Shown in pieces: positions 40,300 through 48,323 of a stretch of 51,070 nucleotides of DNA. The stretch covers positions 1 to 51,070 of the forward strand of contig NZ_JOJM01000059.1 in NCBI RefSeq assembly GCF_000720325.1. The letters are read 5' to 3'. Below the pieces are notes generated by a model that had not been told where the DNA came from, made no database searches, and saw only the letters and a program-made list of their open reading frames with translations. Every line of letters begins with the position of its first letter. The first letter of the stretch is position 1. This DNA is from Streptomyces sp. NRRL B-1347. Its GTDB lineage: Bacteria > Actinomycetota > Actinomycetes > Streptomycetales > Streptomycetaceae. The position numbers and the translations under genes are program-made.

Positions 40300-41463
40300 A
40301 TGGACGCAGGGCTCAAGCGCGAGCTGGAGCAGAAGGTCCGCTCCGGTGAGCGGCTGTCCCGCGAGGACGGCATCGCCCTGTACGAGTCCGACGACCTGGC
40401 CTGGCTCGGCGGTCTCGCCCACGAGGTGCGCACCCGCAAGAACGGCGACGTGGTGCACTTCAACGTCAACCGGCACCTCAACATGACCAACGTGTGCACG
40501 GCCTCCTGTGCGTACTGCTCCTTCCAGCGCAAGCCGGGCGAGAAGGACGCGTACACGATGCGCATCGAGGAGGCCGTCCGGCTCGCCAAGGCGATGGAGG
40601 CCGACAACCTCACCGAGCTGCACATCGTCAACGGCCTGCACCCGAACCTCCCCTGGCGCTACTACCCGCGCTCGCTGCGGGAGCTGAAGGCCGCGCTGCC
40701 GCACGTCTCCCTGAAGGCCTTCACGGCCACCGAGATCCACCACTTCGAGACCATCTCGGGCCTGTCCGCGTCGGAGATCCTCGACGAGCTGATCGACGCC
40801 GGTCTGGAGTCGCTGACCGGCGGCGGCGCCGAGATCTTCGACTGGGAGGTCCGGCAGCACATCGTGGACCACAAGACCCACTGGGAGGACTGGTCCCGCA
40901 TCCACCGCCTGGCGCACGAGAAGGGTCTGAAGACCCCCTCGACGATGCTGTACGGACACATCGAGGAGCCCCGCCACCGCGTCGACCACGTCCTGCGCCT
41001 GCGTGAGCTCCAGGACGAGACCGGCGGCTTCCAGGTCTTCATCCCGCTGCGCTACCAGCACGACTTCGTGGACGTGCGGGACGGCAAGGTCCGCAACCGC
41101 CTCCAGGCCCGCACGAAGATGGCCTCCGGCATCGAGGCCCTCAAGACCTTCGCGGTCTCCCGGCTGCTCTTCGACAACGTGCCGCACGTCAAGGTCTTCT
41201 GGGTCATGCACGGCCTCGCCACCGCGCAGCTCGCGCTCCAGCACGGCGCGGACGACATGGACGGCTCCGTCGTCGAGTACAAGATCACCCACGACGCGGA
41301 CAACTTCGGCACGCCGAACAAGCTGACCCGCGACGACCTGCTCGACCTGATCCGCGAGGCCGGCTTCCGCCCGGTGGAGCGCAACACGCGCTACGAGGTC
41401 ATCCGCGAGTTCGCGGGGCCCGACCGGGAGCTGCGCGAGTCGCCGCAGCCGATGCGGCTCTGA
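40300..41463 (+). CDS. mqnE: Aminodeoxyfutalosine synthase, radical SAM
   Basis: A 387-aa radical SAM enzyme catalysing an early step of the futalosine menaquinone pathway, joining the chorismate-derived enolpyruvylbenzoate to adenosyl. The [4Fe-4S] motif is CTASCAYC in NMTNVCTASCAYCSFQRKPG; TGGGAEIFDWEVR and GHIEEPRHRVDH are family landmarks distinguishing MqnE/MqnC from other radical SAM enzymes. ATG 40300 gives the usual length. A 98-bp gap to asnC allows its own promoter. Confidence 0.95.
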   Translation: MDAGLKRELEQKVRSGERLSREDGIALYESDDLAWLGGLAHEVRTRKNGDVVHFNVNRHLNMTNVCTASCAYCSFQRKPGEKDAYTMRIEEAVRLAKAMEADNLTELHIVNGLHPNLPWRYYPRSLRELKAALPHVSLKAFTATEIHHFETISGLSASEILDELIDAGLESLTGGGAEIFDWEVRQHIVDHKTHWEDWSRIHRLAHEKGLKTPSTMLYGHIEEPRHRVDHVLRLRELQDETGGFQVFIPLRYQHDFVDVRDGKVRNRLQARTKMASGIEALKTFAVSRLLFDNVPHVKVFWVMHGLATAQLALQHGADDMDGSVVEYKITHDADNFGTPNKLTRDDLLDLIREAGFRPVERNTRYEVIREFAGPDRELRESPQPMRL

Positions 41464-41569
41464 CCCGGCTCCTGCCGGGGCGCGCCGCCGTGCTTCACTG
41501 GAGGGGCTCGTCCAGCTCGGGCTGATTCGGGATGCTCGGGCCTATGTCGGAACGGAAGAGTGGATTGAC

Positions 41570-41860
41570 ATGCTCCGCTACACGCTGATGCGCCTCGGGA
41601 TCTTCGCGGGCTGCTTCTTGGTCGTCTGGGGCCTCGTCTACTCCGGCATCGTGCCGCGCGGACTCGGCGGCTCCAACCTCCTGTGGGTGGCGCTGCTCTC
41701 CCTGGTGGTCTCCGCGCCCCTCAGCTTCGTGCTCCTGCGCAAGGAGCGCGACCGCGCGTCGGAGAAGGTCGTCGCGAAGGTCGACAACGTCAAGGCCAGC
41801 CTGGAGCGCAACCGCACCCAGGAGGACGGCGCCGACGACGCCGCGCGCACCGCGCAGTAG
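41570..41860 (+). CDS. DUF4229 family small membrane protein
   Basis: A 96-aa protein with two membrane helices (about 8-26 and 38-56) and a charged cytoplasmic C-terminus (RKERDRASEKVVAKVDNVKASLERNR). This is the DUF4229 pattern, often found beside mqnE in streptomycetes as I recall. Function unknown. An 18-bp hairpin follows. Confidence 0.85.
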   Translation: MLRYTLMRLGIFAGCFLVVWGLVYSGIVPRGLGGSNLLWVALLSLVVSAPLSFVLLRKERDRASEKVVAKVDNVKASLERNRTQEDGADDAARTAQ

Positions 41861-41923
41861 CGACGGCCGCGCACCACGCGGCCGTGCGGCCCGCGCAGTC
41901 GTAAGGTTCGTCACACACGCAGG

Positions 41924-41964
41924 GAACCCCGGTACCGGAGCATGCCGCTCCGGTACCGGGGTTC
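41924..41964 (+). terminator. Strong hairpin terminator
   Basis: A perfect 18-bp stem (GAACCCCGGTACCGGAGC) with a 5-nt loop lies 63 bp after the DUF4229 stop and separates the mqnE side from the symporter unit. Confidence 0.8.
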
Positions 41965-42011
41965 TGCCGTTTCTGGGACGCTTGGGACCCCTCCTACCTC
42001 AAACAAGGGCT

Positions 42012-42041
42012 TTGATGTACTCAAAGTTCAAGTGTTAACGT
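42012..42041 (+). promoter_or_regulatory. Candidate promoter of a leaderless leader-peptide ORF
   Basis: TTGATG (42012-42017) and TAACGT (42036-42041) are 18 bp apart in AT-rich DNA. The expected transcription start falls at about 42048, on or next to the ATG of the small ORF, so a leaderless transcript is likely. Confidence 0.5.
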
Positions 42042-42048
42042 GTTCGAC

Positions 42049-42180
42049 ATGAAGACAGCAGCCGCGCACCGCAACGCCATGAGCGTCCCGCTCGTGGCGC
42101 GCCTGCGCAGCGTCCCGCTCGTGGAGCGCCTGCATGTCGATCTCTGCCGCTGCATGTCCGCGGCCTGTCGCGTCATCTGA
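42049..42180 (+). CDS. Cysteine-containing leader peptide ORF upstream of the symporter
   Basis: A 43-aa ORF with no SD and a promoter ending at its ATG. It ends RLHVDLCRCMSAACRVI, which closely resembles the actinobacterial putative leader peptides (xRHVDLxRxxSAxC) found ahead of sulfur and transport genes. Three Cys codons lie in the last 11 codons. The middle contains an in-frame duplication (SVPLVARLR / SVPLVERLH). It ends 89 bp before the symporter start; that gap can form a GCGGC...GCCGC hairpin (about 42204-42234). Ribosome stalling on Cys codons could control the symporter. Confidence 0.7.
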   Translation: MKTAAAHRNAMSVPLVARLRSVPLVERLHVDLCRCMSAACRVI

Positions 42181-42269
42181 ACGACTTCGACACCTGCACT
42201 GCAGCGGCGCCCGTGACCCTTTCGCGGTCGCCGCTCCTCACGTCCCCCGTCATTACCCGGAGTGTGTCC

Positions 42270-43610
42270 GTGTCCGCGAATTCCGCGTCCCCCACCGACG
42301 AGCCCCGATCCGGCTTCCGGATACCCAAGTTCCTGAAGCTGCCCTTCTGGGCCCAGATCCTCGGCGGTCTGGTCCTGGGCGTGCTGCTCGGCTGGCTCGC
42401 CCGCAGCCAGGACATCAGCTGGCTCGTCACCACCCTGTCGAAGGTCGGCGACACCTTCATCGGCCTGCTGAAGCTGGCCGTCGCCCCGCTGGTGTTCTTC
42501 GCCATCCTGATCTCGATCACCAACCTGCGGAAGGTCAACAACGCCGCCCGGCTGGCGACCCGCACGCTCCTCTGGTTCATGATCACGTCGCTGATCGCGG
42601 TCGTCATCGGCCTCGTCATCGGCCTGGTCACCAACCCCGGCGCGGGCACGGGGCTGACCCCGAAGGACGGTGCCAAGCCCGAGCACGAGGGCTCCTGGAT
42701 CGACTTCCTCACCGGCATCATCCCGACGGACGTCATCACGCCGTTCACCGAGCTGAACGTCCTGCAGATCGTCTTCATGGCCGCCGTCGCGGGCGTCGCC
42801 ATCCTCAAGATCGGCGACGAGAAGGCCAAGCCGATCCTGGACCTCAGCGAGTCGATCCTCACGCTGCTCCAGAAGGCCCTGTGGTGGGTCATCAAGCTCT
42901 CCCCGATCGGCACCGTCGGCCTCATCGGCTTCGCCATCGCCGACTACGGCTGGAACCTGATCAGCAAGTACGCCACGTTCACCGCGGACATCTACATCGG
43001 CTGCGCCCTGGTGATGTTCGGCGTCTACCCGCTGCTCCTCTCCACGGTCGCCAAGGTCAACCCGCTCCAGTTCTTCAAGGGCGCCTGGCCCGCCATCCAG
43101 CTGGCCTTCGTCTCGCGCTCCTCGGTCGGCACGATGCCGGTCACGCAGAAGGTCACCGAGCGCCTCGGCGTGCCGAAGGAGTACACGTCCTTCGCGGTGC
43201 CGTTCGGCGCCACCACCAAGATGGACGGCTGCGCCGCGATCTACCCGGCGATCGCCGCGATCTTCGTCGCGCAGATCTTCGACGTGAACATGGGCATCAA
43301 GGAGTACCTCCTGATCGCCTTCGTGTCGGTCGTCGGCTCCGCCGCCACCGCGGGCCTCACGGGCGCCACGGTCATGCTGACCCTGACCCTGTCCACGCTC
43401 GGCCTGCCCATGGAGGGCGTCGGCCTGCTGCTCGCCATCGACCCGGTCCTGGACATGATGCGCACCGCCACGAACGTCGCAGGACAAGCTCTCGTGCCCG
43501 TCGTGGTCGCCGCGCGCGAGAACATCCTCGACCGCGAGGCGTACGCGCACGCGTCCGCGTCGCCGCTCGACGACCCGCTGGACGAAGGGCCGCTGCCCGC
43601 CGCCGCGTAG
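42270..43610 (+). CDS. Dicarboxylate/amino acid:cation symporter (SDF/DAACS family)
   Basis: A 446-aa transporter with eight helices and two re-entrant loops. FVSRSSVGTMPVT corresponds to the Ser-rich HP1 loop, FGATTKMDGCAAIY to the NMDG cation-site region, and GATVMLTLTLSTLGLPMEG to HP2. The family includes carriers of C4-dicarboxylates, glutamate and cystine. GTG 42270 is chosen for GGAG at 7-nt spacing; GTG 42264 is an alternative. The cysteine-type leader peptide upstream makes a sulfur amino acid, such as cystine, a candidate substrate, which is inference. A 21-bp hairpin follows. Confidence 0.92.
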   Translation: MSANSASPTDEPRSGFRIPKFLKLPFWAQILGGLVLGVLLGWLARSQDISWLVTTLSKVGDTFIGLLKLAVAPLVFFAILISITNLRKVNNAARLATRTLLWFMITSLIAVVIGLVIGLVTNPGAGTGLTPKDGAKPEHEGSWIDFLTGIIPTDVITPFTELNVLQIVFMAAVAGVAILKIGDEKAKPILDLSESILTLLQKALWWVIKLSPIGTVGLIGFAIADYGWNLISKYATFTADIYIGCALVMFGVYPLLLSTVAKVNPLQFFKGAWPAIQLAFVSRSSVGTMPVTQKVTERLGVPKEYTSFAVPFGATTKMDGCAAIYPAIAAIFVAQIFDVNMGIKEYLLIAFVSVVGSAATAGLTGATVMLTLTLSTLGLPMEGVGLLLAIDPVLDMMRTATNVAGQALVPVVVAARENILDREAYAHASASPLDDPLDEGPLPAAA

Positions 43611-43624
43611 GCGAGCGTTCCTGC

Positions 43625-43675
43625 CGTACGACCGTGCCCCGCACCCGGAACTCCGGTGCGGGGCACGGTCGTACG
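43625..43675 (+). terminator. Very strong hairpin terminator of the symporter gene
   Basis: A perfect 21-bp stem (beginning CGTACGACCGTGCCCC) with a 9-nt loop starts 14 bp after the symporter stop. Confidence 0.85.
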
Positions 43676-43751
43676 CGGGGGTGTCGGTGGTGGGTCGTAC
43701 GCTGATCCGTGGACGGTTGGTGCGGAAGGGCGGGCGGCCGGGGTGGGAGCT

Positions 43752-44423
43752 GTGAAGACCGGGAGCAAGGCCGGGGAGGCCGGCAAACGGGGGCGGCAGA
43801 AGCGGATGCCGCGGGCCGTGCGCGAGCGGCAGATGCTCGACGCGGCGGTGCGGACCTTCGGGCAGCGCGGGTACCGGGCCGCGTCCATGGACGAGATAGC
43901 GGAGCTCGCCGGGGTCTCCAAGCCGCTCGTGTATCTGTATCTGAACTCCAAGGAAGACCTGTTCACCGCCTGCATCCGGCGTGAGGCCGCCGCGCTCACC
44001 CGGGCCGTGCGCACGGCAGTGAGCCCCGACGCGCCCGCCGACCAGCAGCTCTGGGACGGCCTGCGGGCGTTCTTCGAGCACACCGCGCTCCACCCGGACG
44101 CCTGGGCCGTGCTGCACAGCCAGGCGCGCACGGTCGGCGAGCCGTTCGCCGCCGAGGTGAACGGGTTGCGGGCGGAGATCGTCGCCTTCGTGACCGCGCT
44201 CATCGGGGCGGCGGCGCGGGCCGCCCACCGGGACCCGTCGCTGCCCGACCGCGAGGTCGCGGGGCTCGCGCACGCCCTCGTGGGCGCCGCGGAGTCGCTC
44301 GCCGGGTGGGCCAACGCGGAGCCGTCCGTCCCGGCCAAGGAGGCCGCCGCCACGCTCATGAACTTCGCCTGGGCGGGACTCGGCGACCTCATGGAGGGCC
44401 GCCCCTGGTCACCGCCCCGCTAG
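43752..44423 (+). CDS. TetR family transcriptional regulator
   Basis: A 223-aa repressor. The HTH reads AAVRTFGQRGYRAASMDEIAELAGVSKPLVYLYLNSKEDLFTAC near residues 25-70; the C-terminal ligand domain is Ala-rich. The GTG at 43752 (VKTGSKAG) is taken, but SD spacing is poor; GTG 43743 in the same frame is possible. It is convergent with the MaoC-like gene. The 26-bp palindrome between fabG-like and thiolase genes is a plausible target by proximity. Confidence 0.9.
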   Translation: MKTGSKAGEAGKRGRQKRMPRAVRERQMLDAAVRTFGQRGYRAASMDEIAELAGVSKPLVYLYLNSKEDLFTACIRREAAALTRAVRTAVSPDAPADQQLWDGLRAFFEHTALHPDAWAVLHSQARTVGEPFAAEVNGLRAEIVAFVTALIGAAARAAHRDPSLPDREVAGLAHALVGAAESLAGWANAEPSVPAKEAAATLMNFAWAGLGDLMEGRPWSPPR

Positions 44424-45242
44424 CGGCTCCACCCGGCCGCGCAGATGCGGCCGTCCCGTGCTGTCCCGCAGCTCGAAGTCCTGCCCCTGACAGCCGTACG
44501 TGACGGTCGATGGCAGCGGTACGGGCGCCCGGAACTCGGCGGTCACACGCACCGGTTCCGTTCCGGCCGGTCCGTACTCCGCAAGGCAGCGCGCGAACGT
44601 CCACATGCCGTGGGCGATCGCGCGCGGGAAGCCGAAGGGGCGGGCCGTGAGCGGGTGCAGGTGGATGGGGTTGCGGTCGCCGGAGACGGCGGCGTAGCGG
44701 CGGCCCAGGTCGGCCGCGAGCCGCCACTCCGCCCGGGCGGGGAGCGGGGGCTCGTCGCCCCGGCTCCGGCGCGGTGCCGCTGTCGTCCCGGTCCGGTGGC
44801 GGGCGAGGTAGGTGCTGCGGGACTCCCAGACGACCGCCCCGCCGACGGCCGCCGCCACGGCGAGGGTGGCCTGCGTGCCGCGGTGGTGCGGGGCCAGTCC
44901 CGCCACGTACGCCGTGAGGTCCAGCTCGTCCGTGAGCCGCGGGGCGCGGTGCTGGACGACCTCGATGGAGGTGTGCACCAGGCCGAGCAGGGGCAGCGGG
45001 AAGGCCCTGGCGGCCAGGAGGCGGGTGGTGAGGGGGAACGCGAGCACGTGCGGGTACGGCAGGGGGACGGTGTCCCCGGTGGGGGCGAATCCGCAGACCC
45101 GGCGGTACGGCTCCACCCGGCCGGGCGCGGCCCGGGCGCGGGCCCGCAGGCCCGGGGCGTCACTGCGGCCGGTGCCCGGGCGCTTGAAGGGGGAGAGGAG
45201 GGCGCCCTTGAGGAGGGTGAGGGGGAGCGGAGGCCAGGGCAT
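44409..45242 (-). CDS. MaoC-like dehydratase/hydratase
   Basis: A 277-aa hotdog-fold protein. The hydratase-2 motif reads YAAVSGDRNPIHLHPLTARPFGFPRAIAHGMW, with the Asp and His of the active site, so (R)-specific enoyl-CoA hydration is likely. The N-terminal half is a degenerate second hotdog (YPHVLAFPLTTRLLAARAFPLPLLGLVH), as in double-hotdog enzymes. It ends 15 bp inside the convergent TetR gene end. It lies downstream of fabG-like on the same strand, and the two form a module with the divergent thiolase. Confidence 0.88.
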   Translation of the reverse strand: MPWPPLPLTLLKGALLSPFKRPGTGRSDAPGLRARARAAPGRVEPYRRVCGFAPTGDTVPLPYPHVLAFPLTTRLLAARAFPLPLLGLVHTSIEVVQHRAPRLTDELDLTAYVAGLAPHHRGTQATLAVAAAVGGAVVWESRSTYLARHRTGTTAAPRRSRGDEPPLPARAEWRLAADLGRRYAAVSGDRNPIHLHPLTARPFGFPRAIAHGMWTFARCLAEYGPAGTEPVRVTAEFRAPVPLPSTVTYGCQGQDFELRDSTGRPHLRGRVEPLAGR

Positions 45243-45286
45243 GGGGGCCTTTCTGTAGGGCGGCTCTGCTGGAAGCAGACACGTGG

Positions 45287-45322
45287 CGCAGCGCTCCGCG
45301 TCGGGGTCAGGCGGGCGAAGCC
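45287..45322. repeat. Dispersed intergenic repeat, copy 2
   Basis: A near copy of 41-77 with the core CGCGTCGGGG ... GGCGGGCGAAGCC, in the 139-bp gap between the MaoC-like and fabG-like genes. Confidence 0.65.
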
Positions 45323-45381
45323 ATGGAGGTTCTGGCGGGTGGGTGGGAAAGAGGGGGCGTGGTTCGAGCTCAGCGGTGGCG

Positions 45382-46704
45382 TCACGCGCCCAGGAGGCTC
45401 TGGCCGCACACCCGTACCACCTGGCCGTTCACCCCGCCGAGGGCCAGCCAGGCCACCGTCTCTGCGACATCGACGGGCTGACCGGCCTGCGCGAGGGAGT
45501 TCAAACGGCGCCCGGCCTCGCGGATGAGGAGGGGCACGGCCGCGGTCATGCGGGTCTCGATGAAGCCGGGGGCCACCGCGTTGACGGTGATGCCGTGCTC
45601 GCCGAGGGCCCGGGGCGCGAGGGACCGGACCAGGCCTGCGACGCCCGCCTTGCTGGCGGCGTAGTTGGTCTGCCCGGCGTTCCCGGCGAGCCCCGCGATG
45701 GACGCGGTGGCGACGACGCTGCCGCCGCGCCGCAGCGTGCCGGACTTCAGGAGGAAGTCCGTGGTGCGCAGGACGCTGCCCAGGTTGACGTCGATGACCG
45801 GACTCCAGCGGTCGGCGGCCATGTTGGCGAGGCGCCGGTCGCGCGTGATGCCCGCGTTGTGGACGAGGACGTCGAGGCCGTCGGGCAGCGCGGCGGCGAT
45901 CCGCTCGCCCGCGTCGTCGGCGGTGATGTCGAGGGCCAGCGGCTCGCCGCCGACGCGTGCGGCGACGCGGACGAGGTCGGTGCGCGCGGCGGGCACGTCG
46001 AGGGCGACGACGTGGGCGCCGTCGCGGGCCAGGACCCGGGCCACCGCCTCGCCTATGCCGCGCGCGGCGCCGGTGACGAGTGCGGTGCGCCCCGCCAACG
46101 GCCTGGCGGGGTCGTGGATCCCGGGCGCGTGCTCGTCGGGGGCGGCGTGGGTGACCTCGACGGTCTGGCCGTTGACGTACGCGGACTTCGGCGAGAGGAG
46201 GAAGCGCAGGGTGGTCTCGGCGGCGGCCGCGGAGGTGGTGCGGACGAGCGTCGCGGTCCTGCCCCGGCCGAGTTCCTTGGCGAGGGAGCGGACGAACCCG
46301 TCGAGGGCCTGCTGCGCGGCGGCCTGGTGGTGGTCGGCGGGGGAGGGCGGCGCGCCGAGGACCACGACGCGGCCGCAGTCCGCGATCGAGCGGACCACGG
46401 GGTGCAGCGTGGCGTGCACGTCCACGAGGGCGGTGACGGTGGCGACGCCGGTCGCGTCCAGGACGACGGCGGCGGGCCGTCGCGTGCCCAACGGGCCGGT
46501 GTGCGGCGCCAGTCCGGTGCGGACCAGGACCTCGTGCAGACCGGGCAGCGGTACGTCCCCCGCGGTGAGGTGCAGCAACGGCCCGTCGAGCGCGGGGTGT
46601 TCGGGCGACCAGCGGCGCAGCGGCACGGGCCGGGGCAGGCCGAGCCTGCGGGTGAGGAACCGGCCGGGGGCGGTGCGGGTGAACGTCAGATAGCGGTCGG
46701 CCAT
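45382..46704 (-). CDS. High-molecular-weight 3-oxoacyl-ACP/CoA reductase (FabG-like SDR)
   Basis: A 440-aa protein. The C-terminal ~245 residues are a classical SDR: LVTGAARGIGEAVARVLARDGA, HNAGITRDRRLANM, and TASIAGLAGNAGQTNYAASKAG with the Tyr-x-x-x-Lys pair. The N-terminal ~195 residues are a degenerate Rossmann half (VVLDATGV, SLAKELGRGRTATLVRT), as in the HMW FabG4-type reductases of actinobacteria. It probably reduces 3-ketoacyl-CoA with the hydratase and thiolase as partners. A palindrome lies between it and the divergent thiolase. Confidence 0.9.
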   Translation of the reverse strand: MADRYLTFTRTAPGRFLTRRLGLPRPVPLRRWSPEHPALDGPLLHLTAGDVPLPGLHEVLVRTGLAPHTGPLGTRRPAAVVLDATGVATVTALVDVHATLHPVVRSIADCGRVVVLGAPPSPADHHQAAAQQALDGFVRSLAKELGRGRTATLVRTTSAAAAETTLRFLLSPKSAYVNGQTVEVTHAAPDEHAPGIHDPARPLAGRTALVTGAARGIGEAVARVLARDGAHVVALDVPAARTDLVRVAARVGGEPLALDITADDAGERIAAALPDGLDVLVHNAGITRDRRLANMAADRWSPVIDVNLGSVLRTTDFLLKSGTLRRGGSVVATASIAGLAGNAGQTNYAASKAGVAGLVRSLAPRALGEHGITVNAVAPGFIETRMTAAVPLLIREAGRRLNSLAQAGQPVDVAETVAWLALGGVNGQVVRVCGQSLLGA

Positions 46705-46740
46705 GGCCCAGCTCCCAGCTCGGTCGGTCTCGGCGGGGCG

Positions 46741-46813
46741 AGCAGACGTCCGGCCGCTTCCCAACGGGCGTACGTCTGCTTCAATTTACCCTTGAGTAAG
46801 GTTACTCAAGGGT
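46741..46813. promoter_or_regulatory. Operator-like palindromes between fabG-like and thiolase genes
   Basis: A 26-bp palindrome at 46788-46813 has 12-bp arms (left ACCCTTGAGTAA) around GG, ending 17 bp before the thiolase ATG. A second inverted pair, AGCAGACGT (46741-46749) and ACGTCTGCT (46772-46780), lies next to it. The TTGAGTAA/TTACTCAA core is typical of TetR-type operators. It can control both divergent genes. Confidence 0.7.
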
Positions 46814-46830
46814 CAGGAGCTGGTCGAGAG

Positions 46831-48162
46831 ATGCCGACGAATCCCGTCACCCAGGTCGTACCCGCGGACCGCGCGAGTGCGCTGACGCGCGCCTTCCGCA
46901 CCCGCCCCGTCGCCGTCGTCGGCGGCTGCCGCATCCCCTTCGCCCGCGCCGACGGACCGTACGCCACCGCGTCGAACCAGGACATGCTGACGGCGGCCGT
47001 CGACGGCCTCGTCGACCGCTACGGGCTCGAAGGGCCCGGCGCGGTGGGGGAGTTGGTGGCGGGCGCGGTGCTCAAGCACAGCCGGGACTTCCAGCTGGCC
47101 CGCGAGACCGTGCTCGGCTCCCGGCTCGACCCGCGCACGCCCGCGTACGACGTCCAGCAGGCGTGCGGCACCGGGCTTCAGGCGGTCGTCGCGGCCGCCA
47201 ACAAGATCGTGCTCGGGCAGCTCGACGCGGCTGTGGCGGGTGGCGTGGACACGGCGAGCGACGCGCCGCTCGGGGTGAACGACGAGCTGCGCAAGGTGCT
47301 GCTCGCCGCGCGCCGGGCGAGGTCCGCGGGGGCGCGGCTGCGGGCGCTCGCGCGGCTGCGGCCCCGGCACCTCGTACCGGACGTCCCGCGCAACGCCGAG
47401 CCGCGCACCGGGCTCTCCATGGGCGAGCACGCCGCCGTGACGGCCCGGAAGCGGGGCATCACGCGGGCCGCGCAGGACGAACTCGCCGCCGCGAGCCACC
47501 GGCGCCTCGCGGCGGCGTACGAGCGCGGCTTCTTCGACGACCTGGTCGTGCCCTACCGCGGCCTGGCCCGGGACCAGAACCTGCGGCCGGGCACGAGCGC
47601 GGAGCAGCTCGCCGCGCTGCGTCCCGTCTTCGGCCTCGACGGGCCAGGACCCACCCTGACCGCGGGGAACTCCACGCCCCTGACGGACGGCGCGGCCGTG
47701 ACGCTCCTCGGCAGCGACGCCTGGGCCGCGGAGCGCGGGCTCACGCCGCTCGCGTATCTGACCGCGTACGAGACGGCGGGCGTCGACTTCGTACGCGGTG
47801 ATGTCGCCGGGGGCGAGGACGGGCTGCTCATGGCCCCGGCGCACGCGGTGCCGCGGCTCCTTGAGCGGGTCGGGCTCGGCATCGAGGACTTCGCCTTCGT
47901 GGAGGTCCACGAGGCGTTCGCCGCGCAGGTCCTCGCGACCCTCGCCGCCTGGGAGGAGCGGGGGCTCGCCCCGGTGGACCGGGCCCGTCTGAACGTCGCC
48001 GGGTCGTCCCTGGCCACCGGGCACCCCTTCGCCGCGACCGGGGCGCGGATCGTGGCGACCCTCGCGAAGCTGCTCGCCGGGCGCGGGCGGCCCGGACGGG
48101 GCCTGATCTCGGTGTGCGCGGCCGGAGGCCTGGGCGTGACGGCCATCCTGGAACGGCCCTGA
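46831..48162 (+). CDS. Acetyl-CoA C-acyltransferase (thiolase)
   Basis: A 443-aa thiolase. The nucleophilic Cys is in QQACGTGLQAVV, the active-site His residues in VHEAFAAQVL and GHPFAATGAR, and the C-terminal Cys in SVCAAGGLGVT. The length fits FadI-like degradative thiolases. It likely cleaves 3-ketoacyl-CoA made by the divergent FabG/MaoC pair. The operator palindrome ends 17 bp upstream of the ATG, overlapping the expected 5' leader. Confidence 0.93.
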   Translation: MPTNPVTQVVPADRASALTRAFRTRPVAVVGGCRIPFARADGPYATASNQDMLTAAVDGLVDRYGLEGPGAVGELVAGAVLKHSRDFQLARETVLGSRLDPRTPAYDVQQACGTGLQAVVAAANKIVLGQLDAAVAGGVDTASDAPLGVNDELRKVLLAARRARSAGARLRALARLRPRHLVPDVPRNAEPRTGLSMGEHAAVTARKRGITRAAQDELAAASHRRLAAAYERGFFDDLVVPYRGLARDQNLRPGTSAEQLAALRPVFGLDGPGPTLTAGNSTPLTDGAAVTLLGSDAWAAERGLTPLAYLTAYETAGVDFVRGDVAGGEDGLLMAPAHAVPRLLERVGLGIEDFAFVEVHEAFAAQVLATLAAWEERGLAPVDRARLNVAGSSLATGHPFAATGARIVATLAKLLAGRGRPGRGLISVCAAGGLGVTAILERP

Positions 48163-48232
48163 GCGGCGGTGATCACGGAGCGTAGGCGTCCTTGGCGGGC
48201 GGGGTGCGGCCGGGGCGCCTAGCCTTGCGGAA

Positions 48233-48317
48233 GGGGACCGGACCAAGGGGACCGGACCTGGGGACCGGACCTGTGGATCGCTAGACCGCACCTCTTGGGG
48301 GACCGCACCTCTTGGAG
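48233..48317. repeat. Tandem repeats upstream of the secreted hydrolase, including a duplicated SD segment
   Basis: GGGGACCGGACC occurs at 48233-48244, 48247-48258 and 48260-48271. Then a 17-bp unit GACCGCACCTCTTGG(G/A)G is repeated directly at 48284-48300 and 48301-48317. The second copy contains the ribosome binding GGAGG of the following gene. Confidence 0.85.
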
Positions 48318-48323
48318 GCCGCC

